Shown one piece after another: positions 40,483 to 46,845 of a DNA stretch of 46,845 nucleotides. The translations under genes and the position numbers were made by a program. The notes beneath the pieces were generated by a model that made no database searches, was not told the DNA's origin, and saw nothing but the letters and a program-made list of their open reading frames with translations. The stretch is from Streptomyces sp. AA1529 (GTDB taxonomy: Bacteria > Actinomycetota > Actinomycetes > Streptomycetales > Streptomycetaceae): NCBI RefSeq assembly GCF_000280905.1, contig NZ_ALAP01000053.1:1-46845 (forward strand). Reading direction: 5' to 3'. How positions within the stretch are numbered: the stretch's first letter is position 1; each line of letters starts with the position of its first letter.

Positions 40483-41784
40483 CTACCGGGTGATGTCGTT
40501 CTCGATCTCCTCCGCGATCTCCTCCGGCTCCCGCCCGGGAGTCTTGAGGTCGAACACGGAGATCACGACCCGGAAGATCACGTAGTAGACCACCGCGAAG
40601 CACAGTCCGATCGGGATGATCAGCCAGGGCTTGGTGGCCAGGCTCCAGTTGATGACGTAGTCGATCAGCCCCGCGGAGAAGCTGAAGCCGTCGTGCACGC
40701 CGAGCCCCCAGGTGAGGGCCATCGAGACGCCCGTCAGCAGGACGTGGATGACGTAGAGCACCGGGGCCACGAAGAGGAAGGAGAACTCGATCGGCTCGGT
40801 CACCCCGGTGACGAACGAGGTCAGCGCCGTCGAGAGCATCAGGCCGCCGACGACCTTGCGGCGCTCCGGCCGGGCCGCGTGCGTGATGGCCAGTGCGGCG
40901 GCGGGCAGCGCGAACATCATGATCGGGAAGAACCCGGTGAGGAACTGCCCGGCGTCCGGGTCGCCGGCCAGGAAGCGGTTGATGTCGCCGTGCACGATCT
41001 CGCCGTCCGGCTTCTTGTAGCTGCCGAACTGGAACCACATGAAGGTGTTCAGGAACTGGTGCATCCCGATCGGGATCAGTGCCCGGTTGGCGATGCCGAA
41101 GATCCCCGCACCCCAGGCGCCCAGGTCCGACATCCACTTCGAGAAGCTGGTGAGCCCGTCACCGACGGGCGGCCACACCCACTGGCACAGCACCGCGAAG
41201 ACCAGCGCGACGAAGGCCATGATGATCGGCACCAGCCGGCGGCCGTTGAAGAAGCCCAGCCAGTCCACGAGCTTCACCCGGTGGAAGCGCTGCCAGAACC
41301 ACGCGGTCAGCAGCCCGACGATGATGCCGCCGAACACCCCCGGGTTCTGGAAGGAGGCGGCACCGGCGGCGGTGCTGTCCTTGGCCAGGCAGGTGCCCAG
41401 TTCGGCGTCGTAGCTGGTGCCGGAGGGGCAGTCGGGGAACTGCTGGAGGATGTTGTAGTAGACGAGGAAGCCGGCGACGGCGGCGAGCGCGGTCGAGCCG
41501 TCCGCCTTCTTGGCCATGCCGATGGCCACGCCCACGCAGAACAGCAGCGGCAGCCCGAGCGCCGAGTCCAGCAGCGCGCTCCCCGCCCCGAGGAAGACCT
41601 TGGCCACATCCGTCCAGCCCAGCCCGTCGTCGCCGAAGATGTCCGGCTGGCCGAGCCGGTTGAGGATGCCGGCGGCCGGGAGGACGGCGATGGGGAGCTG
41701 GAGGCTGCGGCCCATCTTCTGCAGGCCCTGGAAGAATCCGGAGGTCCACTTCCTCCCCGGCCCGGCTGCGGCGTTGGCGCTCAC
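40483..41784 (-). CDS. nagE1: PTS EIIC permease, second GlcNAc-type paralogue
   Basis: The 433-residue EIIC protein is a close paralogue of the preceding gene, sharing 'LQLPIAVLPAAGILNRLG', 'WLGFFNGRRLVPIIMAFV' and 'GVTEPIEFSFLFVAPVLY'. It has an extra loop with two Cys residues ('QFPDCPSGTSYDAELGTCLA', about 120-140) absent from the other. The GTG at 41784 follows AGGAGGGG. A dre site lies 53 bp upstream, shared with the divergent nagF. Tandem duplication is the likely origin. In S. coelicolor nagE1 is not the main GlcNAc carrier. Confidence 0.88.
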   Translation of the reverse strand: MSANAAAGPGRKWTSGFFQGLQKMGRSLQLPIAVLPAAGILNRLGQPDIFGDDGLGWTDVAKVFLGAGSALLDSALGLPLLFCVGVAIGMAKKADGSTALAAVAGFLVYYNILQQFPDCPSGTSYDAELGTCLAKDSTAAGAASFQNPGVFGGIIVGLLTAWFWQRFHRVKLVDWLGFFNGRRLVPIIMAFVALVFAVLCQWVWPPVGDGLTSFSKWMSDLGAWGAGIFGIANRALIPIGMHQFLNTFMWFQFGSYKKPDGEIVHGDINRFLAGDPDAGQFLTGFFPIMMFALPAAALAITHAARPERRKVVGGLMLSTALTSFVTGVTEPIEFSFLFVAPVLYVIHVLLTGVSMALTWGLGVHDGFSFSAGLIDYVINWSLATKPWLIIPIGLCFAVVYYVIFRVVISVFDLKTPGREPEEIAEEIENDITR

Positions 41785-41836
41785 GGCCCCTCCTGACTGG
41801 TCGGCCGCTCGTCCGCCGACCGGGCGACTGACGCAT

Positions 41837-41852
41837 ACTGGTGTAGACCACT
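41837..41852. promoter_or_regulatory. DasR responsive element (dre) between nagE1 and nagF
   Basis: ACTGGTGTAGACCACT is a near-perfect dre. It lies 53 bp from the nagE1 start and 183 bp from nagF in their divergent region, so it may serve both. Confidence 0.8.
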
Positions 41853-42034
41853 ACTGGATGCGGGGCGTCCGCCGTGCGGCGGCCGACGCCCTCGCGCCAC
41901 CAGTAAGCGTCATCATTCGCCAGACAGCGCACCGGCGCGCGCAAAGCTGGGCTGATCGTGGGCTAACGTGACAAAAGATCCACCGATGCCAGCAACGCCA
42001 CAGCGTCCACCGGGCGGGAACACAGGAGAAGGAC

Positions 42035-42268
42035 ATGGCCAGCAAGGCTGAGAAGATCGTCGCCGGACTCGGCGGGCTCGAGAACATCGAAGAGGTCGAG
42101 GGCTGCATCACCCGCCTCCGCACCGAGGTCGGCGACCCCTCCCTCGTCGACGAGGCCGCCCTCAAGAGCGCGGGCGCCCACGGCGTGGTCAAGATGGGGA
42201 CCGCGATCCAGGTCGTCATCGGCACCGACGCGGACCCCATCGCGGCGGAGATCGAAGACATGATGTGA
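42035..42268 (+). CDS. nagF: PTS glucose/GlcNAc-class EIIB component
   Basis: The 77-residue EIIB domain carries the phosphocysteine Cys24 in 'EVEGCITRLRTEV', followed by 'AHGVVKMGTAIQVVIG'. It passes phosphate from EIIA to incoming GlcNAc in the EIIC permeases. The ATG at 42035 has AGGAGAAGG upstream. It is divergent from nagE1, with a dre site between, and is the single-domain partner both EIIC genes lack. Confidence 0.93.
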   Translation: MASKAEKIVAGLGGLENIEEVEGCITRLRTEVGDPSLVDEAALKSAGAHGVVKMGTAIQVVIGTDADPIAAEIEDMM

Positions 42269-42341
42269 GCCGACCCCCGGCCGGGCCCGTCCGCCGTCCG
42301 GCGGCCCGGGCCCGCGTTCGGCCCGCGCCCCCGGCCGGGGA

Positions 42342-42354
42342 TACGCTCGCCCCC
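42342..42354 (+). promoter_or_regulatory. -10 element placed for a leaderless rph mRNA
   Basis: TACGCT at 42342-42347 is followed by seven bases (CGCCCCC) and the rph ATG. No ribosome site is present, so transcription probably starts at the first codon, as proposed for the JAMM gene. Confidence 0.4.
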
Positions 42355-43080
42355 ATGTCACGTATCGACGGCCGTACGGCCGAGGAGCTGCGCCCCGTCA
42401 CGATCGAGCGCGGTTGGAGCAAGCACGCCGAAGGCTCCGTCCTGGTCTCCTTCGGCGACACCCGGGTGCTGTGCACCGCCAGCCTCACCGAGGGCGTGCC
42501 CCGCTGGCGCAAGGGCAGCGGCGAGGGCTGGGTCACCGCCGAGTACGCCATGCTGCCGCGCGCCACCAACACGCGTGGCGACCGCGAGTCCGTGCGCGGC
42601 CGGATCGGCGGCCGCACCCACGAGATCTCCCGCCTCGTCGGCCGCTCGCTGCGTGCCGTCGTGGACTACAAGGCGCTGGGCGAGAACACCATCGTGCTCG
42701 ACTGCGACGTCCTCCAGGCGGACGGCGGCACCCGCACCGCGGCCATCACCGGCGCCTACGTCGCACTGGCCGACGCGGTGGCCTGGGCCCAGGAGCGCAA
42801 GCTCGTCAAGGCCAAGGCGAAGCCGCTGACCGGCACCGTCGCCGCCGTGAGCGTCGGTATCGTCGACGGAGTCCCGATGCTCGACCTGCGCTACGAGGAG
42901 GACGTGCGCGCCGAGACCGACATGAACGTCGTCTGCACCGGCGACGGCCGCTTCGTGGAGGTGCAGGGCACCGCCGAGGGCGAGCCCTTCGCGCGCGAGG
43001 AGCTCAACGGGCTGCTCGATCTCGCGGTCGCCGGCTGCGCCCAGCTCGACGGTGCGCAGCGCACGGCACTGGGGCACTGA
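42355..43080 (+). CDS. rph: ribonuclease PH
   Basis: RNase PH is a phosphorolytic 3'-5' exoribonuclease that trims tRNA 3' ends. The 241-residue protein is full length, with 'RIDGRTAEELRPVTIERGW', 'SGEGWVTAEYAMLPRATNTR', the phosphate-binding 'RGDRESVRGRIGGRTHEISR' part and 'LDLRYEEDVRAETDMNVVCT'. It forms a hexameric ring in the family. The ATG at 42355 lacks a ribosome site but sits just after a -10-like TACGCT. The rph-rdgB pairing is conserved in actinobacteria; here a lipoprotein gene lies between them. Confidence 0.96.
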   Translation: MSRIDGRTAEELRPVTIERGWSKHAEGSVLVSFGDTRVLCTASLTEGVPRWRKGSGEGWVTAEYAMLPRATNTRGDRESVRGRIGGRTHEISRLVGRSLRAVVDYKALGENTIVLDCDVLQADGGTRTAAITGAYVALADAVAWAQERKLVKAKAKPLTGTVAAVSVGIVDGVPMLDLRYEEDVRAETDMNVVCTGDGRFVEVQGTAEGEPFAREELNGLLDLAVAGCAQLDGAQRTALGH

Positions 43081-43118
43081 ACCGCAGCGGTCGCGGCCCG
43101 GAATTCCGGGCGGTCCGG

Positions 43119-43145
43119 GGAACTTTGCTCCCGCTTTACGCGTCT
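43119..43145 (+). promoter_or_regulatory. ECF sigma factor-type promoter of the lipoprotein gene
   Basis: GGAAC at 43119-43123 and CGTCT at 43141-43145 are separated by 17 bp. This matches the GGAAC-N15/17-CGTC consensus of Streptomyces SigE-like ECF promoters. The predicted start is about 60 nt before the lipoprotein GTG at 43211. Confidence 0.55.
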
Positions 43146-43210
43146 GACGGGGTGCGGGCCGCACGTGTCGAACCGTGCGGCCCGACCAGTCTCGGGGAGG
43201 GGACGCTGAG

Positions 43211-43600
43211 GTGTCACGCAGGAGAACTGCTCTGACAGCGGCTGCCGTCACGGCCGTCGTGCTGACCGTACCGGCGGTGGCGGGCTGCTCGGCCGTCGAC
43301 CGGACACTGGACTGCGCCGGTACGGCGGTGACCGTCGCCCGCTCCGTGGACGACCTCCGGCAGGCCGTCTCCGACGCCGGCGAGGACCCGGCCCAGGCGA
43401 AGCAGGCCCTGGACCGGATCGACAAGAACCTCGCCGCGATATCCGAGGAGACCGACGACGGCGACATCGCCGAGTCCGTCTCCCGGCTGCAGCAGGCGGC
43501 CGACAGCGTCCGCTCCGACGTGGAGGCCGGACGCACCCCGCGGACCGGGCCGGTGACCGACGCGGCCGACGAACTGACACAGGTCTGCACCCCCGGCTGA
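43211..43600 (+). CDS. small secreted lipoprotein of unknown function
   Basis: The 129-residue protein has a basic start ('SRRRTALT'), a hydrophobic stretch and lipobox VAGC, so it is lipidated and outside the membrane. The mature part is helical and charged ('DDLRQAVSDAGEDPAQAKQA', 'RIDKNLAAISEETDDGDIAE', 'VSRLQQAADSVRSDVEAG'), likely a coiled-coil or four-helix bundle. Two further cysteines (in 'TLDCAGT' and 'TQVCTPG') near the ends could pair. The GTG at 43211 was chosen for its signal peptide and upstream GAG. An ECF-type promoter precedes it, suggesting envelope-stress control. Confidence 0.8.
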   Translation: MSRRRTALTAAAVTAVVLTVPAVAGCSAVDRTLDCAGTAVTVARSVDDLRQAVSDAGEDPAQAKQALDRIDKNLAAISEETDDGDIAESVSRLQQAADSVRSDVEAGRTPRTGPVTDAADELTQVCTPG

Positions 43601-43633
43601 ACCACCCCCCGGGTGGGGAGATACTGGGTGGCC

Positions 43634-44248
43634 ATGAGCACCCAGCGCCTGATCCTCGCCACCCGCAACGCCCACAAGGTCGTCGAGCTGAAGGCGATCC
43701 TCGCCGACGCGGGCCTCGAACCGGACCTGGTGGGCGCGGACGCCTTCCCCGAGGTGCCCGACGTCAAGGAGACGGGGGTGACGTTCGCGGAGAACGCGCT
43801 CCTCAAGGCGCACGCCCTCGCCCGGGCCACCGGGCTGCCCGCCGTCGCGGACGACTCCGGGCTCTGCGTGGACGTACTCGGCGGAGCACCCGGCATCTTC
43901 TCCGCACGCTGGGCCGGCCGGCACGGGGACGACGGCGCCAACCTGGACCTGCTGCTGGCCCAGCTCGCCGACATCGACACCGCACACCGCGCCGCCCACT
44001 TCGAGTGCGCGGCGGCCCTCGCGCTGCCCGACGGCACCGAACGCGTCGTCAGCGGACGGCTGCGCGGCACCCTCCGGCACGCCCCCGCGGGCGCCGGCGG
44101 GTTCGGCTACGACCCGATCCTGCAGCCCGAGGGCGAGTCCCGGACCTGCGCGGAACTCGAACCGGAGGAGAAGAACGCGATCAGCCACCGCGGCGAGGCG
44201 TTCCGCGCGCTGGCCCCCGCCGTGCGGGAGCTGCTCGGCTCGGACTGA
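43634..44248 (+). CDS. rdgB: XTP/dITP diphosphatase (non-canonical purine NTPase)
   Basis: RdgB/HAM1 removes ITP, dITP and XTP from nucleotide pools. The 204-residue protein has the family motifs 'ILATRNAHKVVELKAIL', 'TFAENALLKAHALARATGLP', 'VADDSGLCVDVLGGAPGIFS' and 'GFGYDPIL...'. The catalytic Asp of 'ADDSG' and Lys of 'ALLKA' are present. The ATG at 43634 follows GGGTGG; a GTG seven codons upstream is less likely. Confidence 0.95.
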   Translation: MSTQRLILATRNAHKVVELKAILADAGLEPDLVGADAFPEVPDVKETGVTFAENALLKAHALARATGLPAVADDSGLCVDVLGGAPGIFSARWAGRHGDDGANLDLLLAQLADIDTAHRAAHFECAAALALPDGTERVVSGRLRGTLRHAPAGAGGFGYDPILQPEGESRTCAELEPEEKNAISHRGEAFRALAPAVRELLGSD

Positions 44249-44260
44249 AGCCCCTCAGGG

Positions 44261-44342
44261 TGCGCGAGGGGGGACTCGAACCCCCACGTCCGAAGACACC
44301 GGCACCTAAAGCCGTCCCGTCTACCAATTCCGGCACTCGCGC
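44261..44342 (-). tRNA. tRNA-Leu (anticodon UAG)
   Basis: The minus strand folds as a class II tRNA of 82 nt without encoded CCA: acceptor GCGCGAG pairs with CTCGCGC, T-loop GGTTCGAGTCC, a long variable arm near TGTCTTCGGACG, and anticodon loop TTTAGGT with UAG at positions 34-36. It reads CUN leucine codons. It lies downstream of rdgB in the opposite direction and past the MFS stop. Confidence 0.93.
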
Positions 44343-44470
44343 GCGCACGTATCGTACTGCGCCGGTGTGGCCGCGCACCGGGGCGGGGGCGGGCGCACCG
44401 GCGCGGGCCCGGAGCGGGGCGGAGGGCGGATGCCTTCCCGCGCGCCGGGGGGGGGACGGGGTGCGACGGG

Positions 44471-45979
44471 TCAGAACGTGGGCTCGTGGTTCTCGGCCCG
44501 GGCCAGTGCGCGGGCCTCCTCCGCGGTGCTGACCGAGGGTGGCGAGCCGGCCAGCGGTCTTTGGGCCGTCTCCTTCATCATGGCCACCGCGATGATGCCG
44601 AGCAGCGCCGCGCCGGAGGCGTAGTAGGCCGGGGCGAGGTTGTCCCCGGTGCTGTCCACCAGGTAGGTCATCACACCGGGCGCGGTGCCGCCGAACAGCG
44701 AGGTCGCCACGTTGTAGCCGATGGAGAGCGAGCCGTAGCGCACATCGGTGGGGAAGAGCGCGGGCAGCGTGGCCGACATCGTGCCCAGCAGGCACACCAG
44801 GCAGGCGCCGAGCACCAGCAGCCCGACCAGCACCGCGGCGAAGCTGCCCTGCTGGAAGAGGGCGAAGACCGGGACGGTCAGCACGAAGAAGCCGACCATG
44901 CCCGTCATCAGGACGGGCTTGCGTCCGAAGCGGTCGTTGAGGTGCCCGATCCGCTGGATGACGGCCGCCATCGCCACCATCGTGATGATGGCCGCGACCA
45001 GCTCCATCGAGTTCTCGTAGCCGAGGGAGTCGGTCAGATAGGCCGGCATGTACGAGAGCAGCATGTAGTCCGTGACGTTGTAGGCGGCCACCAGACAGAT
45101 GCACAGCAGCAGGGTGCGCCACTGCTCGGAGAAGATGGACCGCAGTTCCTTCTGCGGCACGTTCTCCGAGAGCCGCGGCTCGCCCGCTTCCGCCGCGCCC
45201 GCCTCGGGGGCGGGCGCGAACTGCTCGGCGCGCTTCCGGAAGGCCGGGGTCTCGTCCAGCTTCATCCGCAGATACAGCCCCACGACCCCGATCGGCCCGC
45301 CCACCAGGAACGGGATGCGCCAGCCCCAGCGCAGCATCGCGTCGTCGCCCAGCGCGGTGTTCAGCACCAGCACCAGTGCGGCGGCCCCGGTGTAGCCGGT
45401 GAGAGTGCCCAGCTCCAGGAAGCTGCCGAAATAGCCGCGCCGTCTGTCCGGCGCGTACTCCGCGATGAAGGTGGCGGCGCCGCCGTACTCGCCGCCGGTG
45501 GAGAAGCCCTGCACCAGCCGGCACAGCAGCAGCAGTACCGGCGAGGCGAGGCCGATGGAGGAGTAGGAGGGGATCAGCCCGATGCAGAAGGTGCCCGCCG
45601 CCATCAGCACCATCGTCAGGGCGAGCACCTTCTTGCGCCCGATGCGGTCGCCGAGCGGACCGAAGAACAGTCCGCCCAGCGGCCGCACCAGGAAGGAGGC
45701 CGCGAAGGCGGTGAACGAGGCGAGCAGTTGGGTGCTGCCGCCGCCGGGGAAGAAGACTTTGCCGATGGTGACCGCGAGATAGGCGTAGATCCCGAAGTCG
45801 AACCACTCCATGGCATTACCGACAGCGGCGGCCTTGGTGGCACGTTTGACCGTCGGCTCGTCCGTCACGGTGATGTCGCTGAGGCGGACTTTCGGATCCC
45901 GTCTGCGGCGCACGGCGCGGAAGAGGTACCGGTGCCGCTTGAGCGCGGCCGGATCCGGGGGCTGGTCTTCGTGCTTCAT
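44471..45979 (-). CDS. MFS metabolite:H+ symporter (ProP/MHS family)
   Basis: The 502-residue protein has 12 helices and MHS family motifs: 'VGNAMEWFDFGIYAYLAVTI', 'FLVRPLGGLFFGPLGDRIGR', 'RLVQGFSTGGEYGGAATF' and 'ILRWGWRIPF'-like 'MLRWGWRIPFLVGGPIG'. ProP takes up proline, betaine and related osmolytes; other members import dicarboxylates or shikimate. A cytoplasmic N-terminal extension of about 45 residues is basic. The ATG at 45979 has GGGGA upstream. It ends near the tRNA and converges on nothing; bcp lies upstream in the same direction, 61 bp away. Confidence 0.9.
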   Translation of the reverse strand: MKHEDQPPDPAALKRHRYLFRAVRRRRDPKVRLSDITVTDEPTVKRATKAAAVGNAMEWFDFGIYAYLAVTIGKVFFPGGGSTQLLASFTAFAASFLVRPLGGLFFGPLGDRIGRKKVLALTMVLMAAGTFCIGLIPSYSSIGLASPVLLLLCRLVQGFSTGGEYGGAATFIAEYAPDRRRGYFGSFLELGTLTGYTGAAALVLVLNTALGDDAMLRWGWRIPFLVGGPIGVVGLYLRMKLDETPAFRKRAEQFAPAPEAGAAEAGEPRLSENVPQKELRSIFSEQWRTLLLCICLVAAYNVTDYMLLSYMPAYLTDSLGYENSMELVAAIITMVAMAAVIQRIGHLNDRFGRKPVLMTGMVGFFVLTVPVFALFQQGSFAAVLVGLLVLGACLVCLLGTMSATLPALFPTDVRYGSLSIGYNVATSLFGGTAPGVMTYLVDSTGDNLAPAYYASGAALLGIIAVAMMKETAQRPLAGSPPSVSTAEEARALARAENHEPTF

Positions 45980-46040
45980 TCCCCATGGGTACCACCCGCT
46001 CCACCTCCCTATACGGACCCGTTCCGGAGGCGGCGCACGA

Positions 46041-46517
46041 TCACTCCGAAGCCAGCCCCAGGTCCCTGAGCAGCTTGGCGACGTGCCCGGTGGCCTTCAC
46101 GTTGTACAGCGCCCGCTCGACCCGGCCCTCCTCGTCCAGGACGACGGTGGAGCGGATGACGCCGGTGACGGTCTTGCCGTAGAGCTTCTTCTCGCCGAAG
46201 GCGCCGTACGCCTCCATCGTCTCCTTGCCGGGGTCGCCGACGAGGGTGACCTTCAGCGACTCCTGCTCGCGGAACTTCGCCAGCTTCTCCGGCTTGTCGG
46301 GGGAGACGCCGATGACGTCGTAGCCCTGACCGGCCAGCAGTTCGAGGTTGTCGGTGAAGTCGCAGGCCTGCTTGGTGCAGCCGGGGGTCAGCGCCGCCGG
46401 GTAGAAGTAGACGATCACCTTGCGGCCCCGGTGGCCGGACAGCGAGACCTCCTTGCCGTCGGCGTCCGGCAGCGTGAAGTCGGGGGCGGTGTCGCCGGGC
46501 TCGAGTCGTGCGCTCAT
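46041..46517 (-). CDS. bcp: thioredoxin-dependent thiol peroxidase (bacterioferritin comigratory protein)
   Basis: This peroxiredoxin reduces peroxides with thioredoxin. The 158-residue protein has peroxidatic Cys47 in 'ALTPGCTKQ' and a nearby Cys52 ('QACDF'), the CxxxxC pattern of atypical 2-Cys BCP/PrxQ enzymes, plus 'VIVYFYPA' and 'VIGVSPDKPEK'. The ATG at 46517 follows AAGGAGCCCCG. It is divergent from the DUF3618 gene at the right edge. Confidence 0.95.
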   Translation of the reverse strand: MSARLEPGDTAPDFTLPDADGKEVSLSGHRGRKVIVYFYPAALTPGCTKQACDFTDNLELLAGQGYDVIGVSPDKPEKLAKFREQESLKVTLVGDPGKETMEAYGAFGEKKLYGKTVTGVIRSTVVLDEEGRVERALYNVKATGHVAKLLRDLGLASE

Positions 46518-46734
46518 CGGGGCTCCTTCGTCTCCTGTGGGTTTCCTCCGGCGGCCGCCGCGGTACGCACCTGCACATGCGGTACGTCTCCGCGGTGGCG
46601 GCGGGGCCGACCCTGCCCGAGCGTAGCCGGAGGCCGTCGATCGGGGGTGCCGTGGGGCAGCGGCCCCGGCGAGCTGACAGGATGGCCGCTGACACACGGT
46701 AGGACGCAGGACTGACAGCGACGGAGGCAGCTCG

Positions 46735-46845
46735 GTGCCGGAAGCCAGGACCCCCGCGGACATCGAGGCGGACATCATCCGCAGGCGGCAGGAACTCGCC
46801 GTCGCGCTGGACGAGATCGCCGTACGCGTTCACCCGAAGACCATC
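46735..46845 (+). CDS. DUF3618 domain protein (3' partial)
   Basis: The first 37 codons are in the window. GTG at 46735 follows GGAGG. The reading 'TPADIEADIIRRRQELAVAL' followed by 'DEIAVRVHPKTI' matches the DUF3618 start, where a paired-helix segment leads to a membrane helix that is beyond the edge. These actinobacterial proteins are probably membrane-associated; function is unknown. Confidence 0.75.
   Translation, partial: MPEARTPADIEADIIRRRQELAVALDEIAVRVHPKTI

Noticed and set aside
40444..41796. 450-codon plus-strand frame opposite nagE1
   Set aside because: His/Asp/Glu-rich shadow of a membrane protein gene; the minus-strand EIIC motifs are clear.
1..46845. CRISPR array, prophage, insertion sequence or integrated element
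   Set aside because: No regularly spaced repeats, no transposase or integrase, and no att-like repeat at the tRNA-Leu gene were seen.

Overview
The window is very GC-rich with strong third-position G/C bias, GTG/TTG starts, polypurine ribosome sites and U-less GC hairpin terminators. Gene content (SsgA-like sporulation regulator, DasR-type operators beside GlcNAc PTS genes, clpS-DUF2017-CysO-CysM-rph block) points to chromosomal core of a Streptomyces or close relative. From remembered gene order, the segment from the Lrp/hppD pair to bcp matches, inverted, the S. coelicolor SCO29xx region. There is no prophage, transposase, CRISPR array or rRNA; the one RNA gene found is a tRNA-Leu(UAG).

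Left part (1-15.1 kb): the Fe-S and molybdopterin subunits of a xanthine-dehydrogenase-family enzyme; a secreted TAP-like alpha/beta hydrolase with an apparently truncated partner; a DesK/NarL-type two-component system; a sulfur module (LysR regulator, cysteine dioxygenase, YeiH-type exporter) sharing a 12-bp inverted element; an MFS exporter; a secreted FG-GAP repeat protein; and a frameshifted lipoprotein gene.

Middle (15.1-30 kb): an SF2 helicase, an IclR regulator, a membrane-anchored S16 protease, the divergent hpdR/hppD tyrosine-catabolism pair, an FAD-linked oxidase, an HxlR/MFS pair flanking a perfect 15-bp inverted repeat, an SsgA-like gene (probably ssgG), two RDD-domain genes (the first frameshifted at a G-run), a small membrane protein and a hypothetical gene behind a 0.7-kb low-GC leader region.

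Right part (30-46.8 kb): NAD salvage (pncA, pncB), clpS-DUF2017, an amino-acid permease, and the CysO sulfur-transfer set: a JAMM peptidase, a Cys-containing leader peptide that looks leaderless, a ThiS/MoaD-like CysO with a 13-residue tail after Gly-Gly, and cysM. Next come a membrane-tethered MazF-fold-like protein, an Rv1339-like metallo-beta-lactamase, the GlcNAc PTS genes nagE2, nagE1 and nagF with three DasR-like sites, rph, a lipoprotein behind a GGAAC/CGTCT ECF promoter, rdgB, tRNA-Leu, a ProP-like symporter, bcp and the start of a DUF3618 gene. The order pncB-clpS-DUF2017-JAMM-cysO-cysM-MBL-rph-rdgB is also that of the mycobacterial Rv1330c-Rv1341 block, so this is an old actinobacterial neighbourhood with lineage insertions. 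Three likely single-base homopolymer frameshifts (12.2, 15.0 and 26.5 kb) deserve a read-level check.
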